Source: Actinomycetes bacterium
GTDB lineage: Bacteria > Actinomycetota > Acidimicrobiia > Acidimicrobiales > Acidimicrobilacustridaceae
DNA length: 64,000 nt
Reading direction: 5' to 3'
NCBI GenBank assembly: GCA_029782145.1
Contig: JAKOVH010000016.1
Span: 558,001-622,000, forward strand
In this document: positions 1 to 8,231 of the stretch, piece after piece
Numbering within the stretch: position 1 is the first letter of the stretch
Layout of the letters: each line of letters opens with the position of its first letter
Notes under the pieces: model-generated
What the model was told of the DNA's origin: nothing
The model's input: only the letters and a program-made list of their open reading frames with translations
The model's database searches: none
Position numbers and translations under genes: made by a program

Positions 1-171
1 CCGGCCCCAGCCGGTGTCACCCGATGGGCCGAGGAACGCGTCCGGGCTCACCGCCTCGAGGGTCAGCAGGGTGCGCAGGTCGTGGGCGGGCGGCAGCTCC
101 AGGGTCACCGGGACAGGCTGCCACGACGGCCCGCGTCGGCTGTTCCTCGCGTGGCGTGTCAGGTCCGTCAC
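1..171 (-). CDS. Acyl-CoA thioesterase family protein, N-terminal fragment
   Basis: A reading frame on the minus strand is open from a GTG at 171 to the window edge (57 codons) and has no stop. It contains VTLELPP, then [17 protein letters not shown], and runs off the edge at GDTGWGR. This resembles the start of TesB-type double hot-dog acyl-CoA thioesterases, where a short N-terminal strand precedes a GWGRxxGG-type segment; those enzymes hydrolyse acyl-CoA to fatty acid and CoA. Two other members of this broad fold lie in the window (48.6 and 57.7 kb). The frame is divergent from the aquaporin gene. No good ribosome site is visible before the GTG, so the start is tentative. The family call rests on about 50 residues. 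Confidence 0.5.
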   Translation of the reverse strand, partial: MTDLTRHARNSRRGPSWQPVPVTLELPPAHDLRTLLTLEAVSPDAFLGPSGDTGWGR

Positions 172-189
172 CGAGGAGGACGACACGCC

Positions 190-195
190 TAACGT
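190..195 (+). promoter_or_regulatory. Candidate -10 hexamer for the aquaporin gene
   Basis: TAACGT fits the TANNNT hexamer seen upstream of many genes in this window. Here it lies about 50 nt before the ATG, so the transcript would carry a leader with the GAGGGGG ribosome site. No -35 element is obvious. Confidence 0.3.
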
Positions 196-245
196 CGTGT
201 CGGCCGTCGAGAGGCGACGGTGAGTGCGGCCCGAGGGGGTTCGGC

Positions 246-1019
246 ATGGAGTTCGGCAGCGAGATGGGCAGGAAGCTGGTCGCCGAGGCGTTCGGCACGT
301 TCTGGCTGGTGCTGGGCGGCTGCGGTGCCGCCGTGCTGGCCGCGAAGTTCGGCGGTGACGCCACCCCCTTCGTCGGCATCGGCCTGGTGGGCGTCTCGCT
401 CGCCTTCGGCCTCACCGTGCTCACCATGGCCTACGCCGTGGGCCACATCTCGGGCGGGCACTTCAACCCCGCCGTCACCGTCGGGCTGTGGGCGGCGCGC
501 CGCTTCCCCACCAGGGAGGTGATCCCCTACCTCGTGGTGCAGGTGATCGGAGCCATCGCGGCCGCCGCCGTGCTCTACGCCATCGCCAAGGGCCAGAGCG
601 GCTTCGACATCGACAACTCCCAGGCCGGGGCCTTCGCCGCCAACGGCTACGACAAGCTGTCACCGGGTGGCTACAACCTGGGCTCGTCGATCGTGGTCGA
701 GCTGGTGATGACCTTCGGGTTCCTGTTCGTCATCCTCGGTGCCACTGCCAAGAGGGCGTTCGCCGCTGGCGCACCGGTGGCCATCGGCCTGGCGCTCACG
801 CTGATCCACCTCGTGAGCATCCCGGTCACCAACACCTCGGTGAACCCCGCCCGGTCCACCGGCCCGGCCCTGTTCGCCGGCGGCGACTACATCCCGCAGC
901 TGTGGCTGTTCTGGGTGATGCCGCTCGTGGGCGCGGCGGTCGCCGGGCTGCTGTGGCGCTTCCTCAGCCCCGAGGACGCCCGCCTCGAGGACGTCCCCGA
1001 GGAGGCCAAGGCCTACTGA
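246..1019 (+). CDS. aqpZ: Aquaporin Z-like water channel (MIP family)
   Basis: 257-residue integral membrane protein of the major intrinsic protein family, a passive channel for water and possibly small neutral solutes in the cytoplasmic membrane. Both pore half-helix signatures are present: the first NPA in [12 protein letters not shown] and the second in [12 protein letters not shown]. Six hydrophobic segments surround them and the length matches AqpZ (about 230-260). The frame stays open upstream to position 24, but the ATG at 246 is preceded by GAGGGGG at suitable spacing and starts right before the first helix ([13 protein letters not shown]), so it was chosen. A strong hairpin follows the stop, suggesting a monocistronic unit. 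AqpZ is preferred over a glycerol facilitator from overall similarity; selectivity is not proven. Confidence 0.93.
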   Translation: MEFGSEMGRKLVAEAFGTFWLVLGGCGAAVLAAKFGGDATPFVGIGLVGVSLAFGLTVLTMAYAVGHISGGHFNPAVTVGLWAARRFPTREVIPYLVVQVIGAIAAAAVLYAIAKGQSGFDIDNSQAGAFAANGYDKLSPGGYNLGSSIVVELVMTFGFLFVILGATAKRAFAAGAPVAIGLALTLIHLVSIPVTNTSVNPARSTGPALFAGGDYIPQLWLFWVMPLVGAAVAGLLWRFLSPEDARLEDVPEEAKAY

Positions 1020-1043
1020 CCCGCCAGTCGGAGGGGTAGGTCG

Positions 1044-1085
1044 ACCGGCCCCGGGTCGCCCGCACGGGGGCGGTCCGGGGCCGGT
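1044..1085 (+). terminator. Hairpin downstream of aqpZ
   Basis: ACCGGCCCCGG (1044-1054) is perfectly complementary to CCGGGGCCGGT (1075-1085). The 20-nt loop itself contains a CGCCCG/CGGGGGCG stem. No T-tract follows, as is common for actinobacterial terminators. It lies 25 nt after the aquaporin stop. Confidence 0.55.
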
Positions 1086-1097
1086 GCGCGTCCGATC

Positions 1098-1103
1098 TAG
1101 CGT
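1098..1103 (+). promoter_or_regulatory. Candidate -10 hexamer for the CoA-transferase/aldolase pair
   Basis: TAGCGT lies about 55 nt before the GTG start. This leaves room for a leader carrying the AAGGAG ribosome site. It is identical to hexamers found immediately before leaderless starts elsewhere in the window. Confidence 0.35.
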
Positions 1104-1157
1104 CGGGCCCGTCCACGCAGGCCCGGACGAACGACCGAGCACAGCGAAGGAGCAGCG

Positions 1158-2447
1158 GTGAGCGAAGCCCTCCGGCGGACGAGGTGCAGCGACGCGTCGG
1201 CCGTGGTCGAGCACGCCCGGGCCCACCGCGACGTCATCGCGCCCCTGGCCAACGGCGAGCCCGACACGGTCATGGCGGCCCTCGACGAGGCCGGTCCGAC
1301 GCTCGACGGGGTCAAGGTCCACCAGATGCACTCGCTGCGCGACCGGCCCTACCTCCACGGCGCCTACCCCGGCCTTCGGCACGTGTCGTACTTCCTCTCC
1401 CACGTCACCCGGAAGGCCTTCGCCGAGGGCGGGATCGACTTCACCCCCGCGCACTTCTCCGAGATGCCCCACATCCTGGGCCACGTGGCGCCCGATCCCG
1501 TGGTGGTGGCCGCCGCCACCCCACCCGACCGCCACGGCTTCTTCTCGCTCGGCTGCAACGCCGACTACGTCGCCCGCTTCATCGGCCGGGCCCCGTTCTT
1601 CCTCGAGTGCAACCCCTGCATGCCACGCACCCGGGGCGAGAACACGGTGCACGTGTCGCAGATCGCGGGCTGGGTGGAGGCCGAGTACCCGCTCCCGGAG
1701 ATGCCGGTGGCGAAGGTGGGGGAGAAGGACCGGATGATCGGCGACCTCATCGCCGAGCGGATCCCCGACGGCGCCACCATCCAGGTGGGCATCGGCTCGA
1801 TCCCGGCGGCGGCCATCGGGGCGCTGCGCCACCACCGCAACCTCGGGGTGCACACCGAGCTGCTGTCCGACAGCCTCGCCGAGCTGTTCAACGCGGGGGT
1901 GATCACGGGCACCGACAAGGTCACCCGCCCCGGCAAGATGGTCACCACCTTCGCCATGGGCACCAAGACCTTCTACGACTTCGTCGACGACAACGCCGCG
2001 GTGGAGCTGCTGCCGGTCGACTGGGTGAACGATCCCCGGGTCATCGGGCGCGAGCACTGCTTCGCGTCGATCAACGCCACGGCCGAGGTCGACGTGCTGG
2101 GGCAGGCGAACTCCGAGATGATCGGCGGGCGCCTCTACTCCGGCTCGGGCGGCCAGGCCGACTTCGCCAAGGGCGCCATGTTCTCGCCCAACGGCAAGGG
2201 CTTCCTGGCGCTGCACTCCACCAACGCCGAGGAGACCGTGAGCCGGATAAAGGTCCGCCTCGGGCCGGGAGCGGTGATCACGACGCTCAAGAACACCGTC
2301 GACCACGTCGTCACCGAGTTCGGGGTGGCCGAGCTGCGGGGACAGCCGATCGACGTGCGGGCCCGCCGCCTGATCGACATCGCCCATCCCAAGTTCCGCG
2401 ACGAGCTCGAGGCCGAGGCCCGCGCCGCCGGCTACCTGCGGGGCTGA
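1158..2447 (+). CDS. Acetyl-CoA hydrolase/transferase family CoA-transferase
   Basis: 429 residues, the usual length of single-chain family I CoA-transferases such as 4-hydroxybutyrate or butyryl-CoA:acetate CoA-transferase. It would move CoA between acyl-CoA and a carboxylate through a glutamyl-CoA intermediate in the cytoplasm. Visible hallmarks are a CoA-site loop GIGSIPAAAI (about residue 211), HTELLSDS with Glu234 at the position expected for the catalytic glutamate, and the C-terminal YSGSGGQADFAKGA followed by SPNGKG. The start is GTG at 1158, preceded by AAGGAG at good spacing. The aldolase gene begins 2 nt after the stop, so the two are probably co-transcribed. Exact acyl substrate unknown. 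Confidence 0.85.
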   Translation: MSEALRRTRCSDASAVVEHARAHRDVIAPLANGEPDTVMAALDEAGPTLDGVKVHQMHSLRDRPYLHGAYPGLRHVSYFLSHVTRKAFAEGGIDFTPAHFSEMPHILGHVAPDPVVVAAATPPDRHGFFSLGCNADYVARFIGRAPFFLECNPCMPRTRGENTVHVSQIAGWVEAEYPLPEMPVAKVGEKDRMIGDLIAERIPDGATIQVGIGSIPAAAIGALRHHRNLGVHTELLSDSLAELFNAGVITGTDKVTRPGKMVTTFAMGTKTFYDFVDDNAAVELLPVDWVNDPRVIGREHCFASINATAEVDVLGQANSEMIGGRLYSGSGGQADFAKGAMFSPNGKGFLALHSTNAEETVSRIKVRLGPGAVITTLKNTVDHVVTEFGVAELRGQPIDVRARRLIDIAHPKFRDELEAEARAAGYLRG

Positions 2448-2449
2448 CC

Positions 2450-3535
2450 GTGGGCCAGGGCGGAGGGCCGGCCCCGGCGGGGCTGCCCGCGCCCCCCGGC
2501 ACGTCGTTCGCCAGCGACAACGCGGCCGGAGTGCTGCCCGAGGTGATCGACGCCCTCGCCGCCGCCAACCACGGCTCGGCCCTGGCCTACGGGGCCGACC
2601 CGTGGACCGCTCGGGCCGCTGCCCTCGTGGGCGGCGTGCTGGGGCGACCCGACGCCGAGGTGGCCTTCTGCTGGGGTGGCACCGGCGCCAACGTGGTCGG
2701 CCTGCAGTGCCTGCTGCGGCCGTGGGAGGCGGTGATCTGCCCCGACACCGCCCACATCCACGTCGACGAGTGCGGCGCCCCCGAGCGGTTCACGGGCTGC
2801 AAGCTGCTGGCGGTGCCCACGCCCGACGGCAAGCTGCGCCCGGAGCAGATCGAGCCGTTCCTCGCCGTGGTCGGCGACGAGCACCACGTCCAGCCGCGGG
2901 TGGTGTCGATCACCCAGTCGACCGAGAGCGGCACCCTGTACCGGCCCGAGGAGGTGGCCGGCCTCGCCGAGGTGGCCCACGGCAACGGGCTGCACCTGCA
3001 CCTCGACGGTGCCCGGCTGGCCAACGCGGCGGCCGCCCTGGGCGCCGACGTGGCGTCCTTCACCGCCGACGCGGGGGTCGACGTGCTCACCTTCGGGGCC
3101 ACCAAGGCGGGGGCCATGTACGGCGAGGCCGTCGTGTTCCTGCGGCCCGAGCTGGGGCGCGACGTGCGCTTCGTGCGCAAGCAGGCGGCCCAGCTGCCGT
3201 CGAAGATGCGGTTCGTGGCGGCCCAGTTCGAGGCGTTGCTCGCGGACGGCCTGTGGGTGCGGGCCGCGGCGCACGCCAACGCCATGGCCGCCCGCTTGGC
3301 CGAGCGCCTCGCCGGCGCTCCCGGCGTGGTCGTCACCCGCCGGCCGGAGGTCAACGCCGTGTTCGTGCGGCTCCCGTCGGCCGCCGCGGTGGCCGACCTG
3401 CAGGCGTGGTCGTTCGTGTGGGCCTGGGACGTCGCCCGCCACGAGGTGCGGGCCATGACCTCGTTCGCCACCACCGACGCCGACGTCGACGCCTTCGCCG
3501 CCGGCCTGGCCGCCATCGCCGCTCGCCACCTGTGA
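2450..3535 (+). CDS. Threonine aldolase family PLP enzyme (low-specificity L-threonine aldolase / beta-eliminating lyase)
   Basis: 361-residue fold-type I PLP enzyme. Family features seen: an early substrate-loop segment SFASDNAAGVLPEV, HLHLDGARLANAAAALG supplying the PLP-binding aspartate, and FGATKAGAMYGEA with the Schiff-base lysine. Threonine aldolases cleave L-threonine or L-allo-threonine to glycine and acetaldehyde. The frame is open far upstream only because it overlaps the CoA-transferase in another frame. The GTG at 2450, 2 nt after that gene's stop, gives a normal N-terminus and implies translational coupling. The DNA between this stop and the convergent amidase is only 38 nt. Substrate preference cannot be read from sequence. 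Confidence 0.85.
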   Translation: MGQGGGPAPAGLPAPPGTSFASDNAAGVLPEVIDALAAANHGSALAYGADPWTARAAALVGGVLGRPDAEVAFCWGGTGANVVGLQCLLRPWEAVICPDTAHIHVDECGAPERFTGCKLLAVPTPDGKLRPEQIEPFLAVVGDEHHVQPRVVSITQSTESGTLYRPEEVAGLAEVAHGNGLHLHLDGARLANAAAALGADVASFTADAGVDVLTFGATKAGAMYGEAVVFLRPELGRDVRFVRKQAAQLPSKMRFVAAQFEALLADGLWVRAAAHANAMAARLAERLAGAPGVVVTRRPEVNAVFVRLPSAAAVADLQAWSFVWAWDVARHEVRAMTSFATTDADVDAFAAGLAAIAARHL

Positions 3536-3536
3536 C

Positions 3537-3569
3537 TCCCCCGACCGCGACGGATCGGGAGGGGGTCGG
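3537..3569. terminator. Possible bidirectional hairpin between convergent genes
   Basis: CCGACC (3541-3546) can pair with GGTCGG (3564-3569). A C-rich run at 3537 and the G-run at 3559-3565 offer alternative pairing. The element fills the short convergent gap between the aldolase and amidase genes. It is imperfect and has no T-tract. Confidence 0.3.
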
Positions 3570-3573
3570 CGGT

Positions 3574-5025
3574 TCAGGCGTGGACGGAGGGCAGGCGATC
3601 GGCCCAGGGGGCGGCGGCCTCGAGCTCGGAGGCGAGGCGGACGAGCAGGTCCTCACGGCCGAAGGGCGCCACGAACTGCACGCCGACGGGCAGGCCGTCG
3701 GCGTTCCACCACAGCGGCAGCGAGATGGCGGGCTGCCCGGTCACGTTGAACTGGCTGGTGAACTGCATGAGCTGGGTGAGCCGGGCGATGCCCTCGCTGG
3801 AGTCGCTCAGCCACCCGAGCGCCGGCGGTGGGCCGTTCAGCACGGGCGACACGAGCAGGTCGAAGCCGGCTGACGCCTCCGTGCCGGTCCACCACGTCGC
3901 CATGCGCCGCGACCAGACCTGCAGCCAGTGCACGGCGTCGAGGTACTGCGGCGCGGTGACGGCCCGACCGAGCTGGGCGAACATCCAGTTGCGGTCCTCG
4001 ACGTCGTCGGCGGTGACCTCCCGACCGAGCTCCCTTCCCCACAGGTCCAGGTCGAGCGCCACGCTGCACGCCACCACCACGGTGAAGGCGTCGGTGAAGC
4101 GCTCCTCCTCCATGGCCGCCGGGTGGTCGTGCGAGACGTGGTGCCCGAGCTGCTCGAGCAGCCGACCGGCGGCGTCGACGGCGGCGGCCGCGTCGGGGTG
4201 GGCGTCGACGCCGGGCAGGGCGGGGCCCGGCAGCAGGCCGACCCGCAGCCGGCCCGGGTCGCGGCCCACCTCCTCGGCCAGCGGGCCGGGCAGCGGCGGG
4301 GCGACGTAGGGGTCGCCGGCCACGGGCCCGGCGAGCGCGTCGAGCAGGCCGGCGGCGTCGCGGACGGTGCGGGTGACCACCCCCTGCACCGTCGAGCCCG
4401 CCCACGAGTCGCCCACCTCGGGACCGAGCGGCACCCGGGCCCGCGTGGGCTTGAGCCCCACGATGGCGCACTCGCTCGACGGGATGCGGATGGAGCCGCC
4501 GCCGTCGCTGGCGTGCGCCGCCGGCACCATGAGCGAGGCCACGGCGGCGGCCGACCCGCCCGACGAGCCGCCGGCCGAGCGCTGCGGGTCCCACGGGTTG
4601 CGGGTCGGCCCGTGCGCCTCGGGCTCGGTGGTGATGGTGGTGCCCAGCTCCGGCGTGTTGGTGCGCCCCAGCACCACGAGCCCGGCCGCCTTGACCCGCT
4701 CGGTGACGTGGTCGTCGGCGGAGGCGATGTAGCCCTCTCTCGCCAGGACCAGCAGCCCGCCGTGGTGCGGCTCGCCGGCGTGCTTGGCGCCGAGGTCCTT
4801 GAGCAGGAACGGCACGCCCCGGAACGGCCCGTCGGGCAGCGGGCCGGCCGCCTCGGCGCGAGCTCGTTCGAAGCGCTCGTGGATCACCGCGTTGAGCTGC
4901 GGGTTCACCGCCTCGATGCGGGCGATGGCCGCGTCGACGAGCTCGGTGGGTGAGGCCTGCCCCGTGCGGACCAGCTCGGCGTGGCCGGTGGCGTCGAGGC
5001 GGGCGAGCGCGGCGTCGGTGTTCAC
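3574..5025 (-). CDS. Amidase signature family enzyme
   Basis: 483 residues, typical of amidase-signature hydrolases (C-N amide hydrolysis, cytoplasmic). The Ser-cisSer-Lys triad is visible: Lys in PFLLKDLG, the glycine/serine-rich RSAGGSSGGSAAAVA with the cis-serine, and the nucleophile in DGGGSIRIPSS. The frame runs open upstream through the antisense of the TetR gene, which is an artefact. The GTG at 5025 was chosen because it lies 8 nt after TAGCGT (5034-5039), matching the leaderless start pattern of this window, and begins just before the conserved N-terminal helix (HAELVRTGQASPTELV). The tandem TetR gene upstream on the same strand may regulate it. Substrate unknown; GatA is unlikely because no gatC/gatB neighbours are present. 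Confidence 0.88.
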   Translation of the reverse strand: MNTDAALARLDATGHAELVRTGQASPTELVDAAIARIEAVNPQLNAVIHERFERARAEAAGPLPDGPFRGVPFLLKDLGAKHAGEPHHGGLLVLAREGYIASADDHVTERVKAAGLVVLGRTNTPELGTTITTEPEAHGPTRNPWDPQRSAGGSSGGSAAAVASLMVPAAHASDGGGSIRIPSSECAIVGLKPTRARVPLGPEVGDSWAGSTVQGVVTRTVRDAAGLLDALAGPVAGDPYVAPPLPGPLAEEVGRDPGRLRVGLLPGPALPGVDAHPDAAAAVDAAGRLLEQLGHHVSHDHPAAMEEERFTDAFTVVVACSVALDLDLWGRELGREVTADDVEDRNWMFAQLGRAVTAPQYLDAVHWLQVWSRRMATWWTGTEASAGFDLLVSPVLNGPPPALGWLSDSSEGIARLTQLMQFTSQFNVTGQPAISLPLWWNADGLPVGVQFVAPFGREDLLVRLASELEAAAPWADRLPSVHA

Positions 5026-5068
5026 GCCGGCCGACGCTACTGCGGCGTGGTCGAGCCCGCCCGGGCGA

Positions 5069-6310
5069 TCAGCGGCCGGCGGGCGAGGTGCGCAGGGCGC
5101 GCAGCAGCGCGGCGAACGTCGGCGCCCAGTCGACGGCGTCGGTGGCCGGGCCCTCGAGCAACCACAGACCCAGCGGCACGGCGGTGATCCACCACGCCAG
5201 GGCCTCGGCGTCGACGTCGGGACGGATCGTGCCGGCGCGCTGGGCGTCCCGCAGTCCGTCGGCCAGCAGGGCCAGGCCGTGGTCCTGGAGCGGCCCGACC
5301 ACCGCGGCGACCTCCGGCTCGAGCCGGGCGGCGTGGCGGGACTCGAGCCGCAGCGCCCGGTCCCGGGCGTGCTCGGGCCCGCTGCCGCGCTCGAGCACGC
5401 CGGCCAGCGCCTGGCCGCCGGCCGCGGCGCTGCGGGCGCCGAGGGCCTCGATGGCGCCGTGCACGTCACCGAGGGCTCGGGGCCCGGAGATCTGGGCCAC
5501 CACCTCGGCGAACAGGCCGGCCTTGCCGCTGAAGCGGTTGTAGATCGCCCCCGTCGTGACCCCGGCGTGGGCGGAGATGTCGGCGACCGTGGCGGCGTCG
5601 TAGCCCTTCTCGGCGAACACGTCGGCGGCGGAGAGCACCAGGGCCTCACCGAGCTGGTCGAGCTGGTGGCCTTCCGGCGTCGCCCGCCCCGGGTCGCGCC
5701 GGCGGGTGGCGGCCGGGGCGTGAGGGGCCGGCGTGGCCCACGCGCGCTTGGTGACGGCGGTGCGCACCGCGTGCTCGACGCCCGCCATGCCCGACGACGG
5801 TGGGGTGCTGGCCAGGCCCAGGAGGTAGGCGCCGGCGTCGGCCGCAGGTCGCAGCAGCGCCTGCGCGCAGGGGTCCTGCCCGGCGCGCACCCGTCCCTCG
5901 CGGTTCGCCGCCTCCCTGGCCCGCAGGGCGGCGTCGATGCGCCGCTCGCCGAAGGCGCGCACGGCCGGGCGGATGCCCTCGGAGTGGCGGGCGGCCAATT
6001 GCAGCTCGAACAGCACCGACAGCAACGAGCCGTCGACCAGGGCGACGGCGTCGCCGTCTTCCCATGTGGTGGCCGCCTCCACGTCGAGCGAGTGGCCGAG
6101 CACCGGCTCCAGGCGTTCCTCGACCAGGGCGCAGACCAACGTCTCTTTGCCGGCAAAGCGGTTGTAGATGGCGCTCGTCGCGAGGCCGCAGCGTTCGGCC
6201 ACGCTGGTCAGGGCGGTGGCGCCGTAGCCGACTCGTCGCAGCTCCACCGCGGTGGCGTCGAGGATCTCCTCCCGGAGCGCCGCTGCCCTCGCCTTGCTGA
6301 GCTTCACCAT
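5069..6310 (-). CDS. Tandem TetR-family regulator with two DNA-binding domains
   Basis: 413 residues, about twice a normal TetR regulator, with two TetR_N helix-turn-helix units in one continuous frame. The first is near residues 10-60 (REEILDATAVELRRVGYGATAL, ending in LATSAIYNRFAGKETL); the second is near 225-275 (LGEALVLSAADVFAEKGYDA, ending in VTTGAIYNRFSGKAGL). Each is followed by a helical region of ligand-domain size, so the protein resembles a fused TetR dimer. ATG at 6310 was chosen because it directly precedes the first HTH; upstream in-frame ATGs at 6409 and 6370 add unstructured residues. It lies upstream of the amidase gene on the same strand. Effector and operator are unknown, and no obvious palindrome is seen just upstream. 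Confidence 0.88.
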   Translation of the reverse strand: MVKLSKARAAALREEILDATAVELRRVGYGATALTSVAERCGLATSAIYNRFAGKETLVCALVEERLEPVLGHSLDVEAATTWEDGDAVALVDGSLLSVLFELQLAARHSEGIRPAVRAFGERRIDAALRAREAANREGRVRAGQDPCAQALLRPAADAGAYLLGLASTPPSSGMAGVEHAVRTAVTKRAWATPAPHAPAATRRRDPGRATPEGHQLDQLGEALVLSAADVFAEKGYDAATVADISAHAGVTTGAIYNRFSGKAGLFAEVVAQISGPRALGDVHGAIEALGARSAAAGGQALAGVLERGSGPEHARDRALRLESRHAARLEPEVAAVVGPLQDHGLALLADGLRDAQRAGTIRPDVDAEALAWWITAVPLGLWLLEGPATDAVDWAPTFAALLRALRTSPAGR

Positions 6311-6515
6311 GGGCACTGGATCCTGTCCGCTCGTGTCCCGCACGGGGCCGACGTCGACAGCTCCGCCCATCGACGCCCAGGTGGTGGGCCGGCGCGGAAC
6401 GGGCCTCACCGGCCATCATGTCGCAGCCAACGATCGCCCGCCAGCGGGCACCGGTGGGGGCTCAGGGCCCGGGCCGCGACCCGCCGGGTCCGGGGCCAGA
6501 CACCGGGTGCGCGGC

Positions 6516-8096
6516 TCAGGCCGGTTCGCCGGTGATGGGCCGGCCGGCCCTCACGTCCTTCTTCACGCCGGCGGCGTCCTTGGCCACCTTGCCCATGACG
6601 ATGACGTGGTCGATGCCCGCCGACATCTGCGCCGGCTTCTCGACGGTGGACGTGTCGGCCACGGTGGCCGGGTCGAACACGGTGATGTCGGCGTCGGCGC
6701 CCATCTGCAGCCGGCCCTTCCTCGCCATCATGGGCACCCTGCCCTCCACCCGGCGGGCGGGGAGGATCGTGCACTTGGCGAGCGCGTCCATCAGCGAGAG
6801 CGTGCCCATGTCGCGCACGTAGGGCCCGAGCAGGCGGGAGAAGCAGCCGGCGCCTCGGGGGTGGTTGTTGTTGGACGACTCGGGGATGGCGTCGGAGCCG
6901 ACCATCGTCCACGGCGCCCTCACCGCGGCGTCCACGTCGTCCTGGGGGATGGCGTAGGCGACCACCAGCTTGTTCTGGGCCTGGTACTTGCGGAACGACG
7001 CCTCGGTGAGCCGCTCCGAGGAGCCGGCCAGCTGCAGGTCGCCGTAGGAGATGCGGAACCGGCTCTGCCAGTCGCCGCTGAACCGGGCCGAGCCCAGGTA
7101 GGTGCCCCAGAACGTGTAGGGGTAGAAGCAGCCGGTGACGTCGAGGCCTTCGGCGCGGGCGGCCTCGATGCGGGAGATGGCCTCGGGCATGACGTGGGTG
7201 GCCATCGACGGGATGTGGTCGACGTGGAGGCTCACGCCGGTCTCGCGGGCCACCTTGAGGACCTCGTCGATGGCGTCGAGCGACGACTTCCCGGTCGGTT
7301 CGGGGGCGGAGTAGCGGATGTGGGTGAACAGCGGCATGCCGGCTCGCTGGGCGGCGGTGGCGAGCCCGGCGTACTCGTCGTAGGTGATGGACGGGGCGTA
7401 CTCCGGGTCGACCGCCAGGCCGATGAAGCCCTCGTCGAGCTGGGCGTCGAGGTCGTCGGCGAGCTTGGCGATCTGCGATGCGCTGGCGGTGCCCTTCACC
7501 CCTGCCGAGTCGCGGTACCACTGGTCGGAGAACGCCCCGCCGAAGTGCAGCGGCGGAGTGTCCGTGCCGTCGTAGCCGGCGAAGAACTGGCTGGCGTCGA
7601 CCGGGGTCTTGATCCCGTGCATGCCGAGGTTGGTGGTGACGCCGTCGCCGAGCTTGTACCAGACGCCGTAGGGGTTGGGCTCGTAGGACAGCACGTCGAT
7701 GAAGCCGGGCGCCACGACCTTGCCGGTGGCGTCGACGGTGGCCTTGCCGGTGAGGGCGTCGGTGCTGATGAGGGCGACGCGCTCGCCGAGGATGCCGACG
7801 TTGGCCACCGCGTCGTAGCCCGAGGCGGGGTCCATCACCCGACCACCGCTGATCACCAGGTCGAAGACGGTCTCAGTGGGCGGCGGCGCCTCGGCTCCTT
7901 CGAGCACCGGCGGGTCGACGCGCTCGGGCTCGGTGACCTTCACGCTCGACGAGGAGCCGCCGCTGCACCCGGCGCTGCCGAGCACGGCGGTGCCCACCAG
8001 CGCGGCGCCGCCCACGACCAGGAACCGCCGGCGCCCGAGGCGAGGGCTCGGCGGCAGCGCGAGGGGGCTGGTGGGGGGTGGTTGGTGCGGGGGCAC
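6516..8096 (-). CDS. Tat-exported lipoprotein, D-aminoacylase-like amidohydrolase
   Basis: 526 residues. The N-terminus has a twin-arginine motif (GRRRFLVV), a hydrophobic stretch and a lipobox LGSAGC, so it should be exported folded and lipid-anchored. The body matches N-acyl-D-amino-acid deacylase/D-aminoacylase-type amidohydrolases: ISGGRVMDPASG, VAPGFIDV, GVTTNLGMHG, FTHIRY, LHVDHIPSMA, MVGSDAIPES and NHPRGAGCFSRLLG. The usual HxH metal pair after APGFID is replaced by LSYEPN, which places it in a divergent subfamily or affects metal binding. GTG at 8096 is 8 nt after TAGCAT (8105-8110), a leaderless-type start that includes the Tat signal. Substrate unknown; N-acyl-D-amino acids or cell-wall-derived amides are guesses. 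Confidence 0.82.
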   Translation of the reverse strand: MPPHQPPPTSPLALPPSPRLGRRRFLVVGGAALVGTAVLGSAGCSGGSSSSVKVTEPERVDPPVLEGAEAPPPTETVFDLVISGGRVMDPASGYDAVANVGILGERVALISTDALTGKATVDATGKVVAPGFIDVLSYEPNPYGVWYKLGDGVTTNLGMHGIKTPVDASQFFAGYDGTDTPPLHFGGAFSDQWYRDSAGVKGTASASQIAKLADDLDAQLDEGFIGLAVDPEYAPSITYDEYAGLATAAQRAGMPLFTHIRYSAPEPTGKSSLDAIDEVLKVARETGVSLHVDHIPSMATHVMPEAISRIEAARAEGLDVTGCFYPYTFWGTYLGSARFSGDWQSRFRISYGDLQLAGSSERLTEASFRKYQAQNKLVVAYAIPQDDVDAAVRAPWTMVGSDAIPESSNNNHPRGAGCFSRLLGPYVRDMGTLSLMDALAKCTILPARRVEGRVPMMARKGRLQMGADADITVFDPATVADTSTVEKPAQMSAGIDHVIVMGKVAKDAAGVKKDVRAGRPITGEPA

Positions 8097-8180
8097 GACC
8101 CCCGATGCTACCGGCGGGTACCCCGTCGCCCCCGGTCACCCCGCCACCTCGCCCCGCCACCCCGCGCCCCCTCTCACGCG

Positions 8181-8231
8181 GTTCTGGTGGAGGTTCGCCC
8201 CCCGGATCGGGGGGCGAACCTCCACCAGAAC
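8181..8231. repeat. 51-bp perfect palindrome (dispersed element, copy 1)
   Basis: Two 24-nt arms beginning GTTCTGGTGGAGG and ending CCTCCACCAGAAC are exactly complementary around a 3-nt centre (GAT). A near-identical element with the same outer 16-17 nt occurs at 36064-36114. It lies between the ugp operon 3' end and the upstream start of the amidohydrolase gene. It could act as a transcription terminator for the ugp operon, but recurrence elsewhere suggests a REP-like repeat. Confidence 0.85.

Noticed and set aside
24..245. Upstream extension of the aquaporin frame to ATG 24
   Set aside because: The added 74 residues are Arg/Gly/Pro-rich and overlap the start of the divergent thioesterase. 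The ATG at 246 has a good ribosome site and starts at the first helix.
660..2387. 575-codon minus-strand open frame opposite aqpZ and the CoA-transferase
   Set aside because: It lacks any family motif, is H/G/R/V-rich as expected of antisense frames in GC-rich DNA, and overlaps two well-identified genes.
1184..3535. Apparent 783-residue protein ending in threonine aldolase
   Set aside because: The first 420 residues are an alternative-frame reading of the CoA-transferase. The aldolase starts at GTG 2450, right after that gene's stop.
3574..6156. Apparent 860-residue protein joining TetR-region sequence to the amidase
   Set aside because: The upstream half is an out-of-frame reading of the TetR gene. 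The amidase has its own GTG start after a TAGCGT hexamer.
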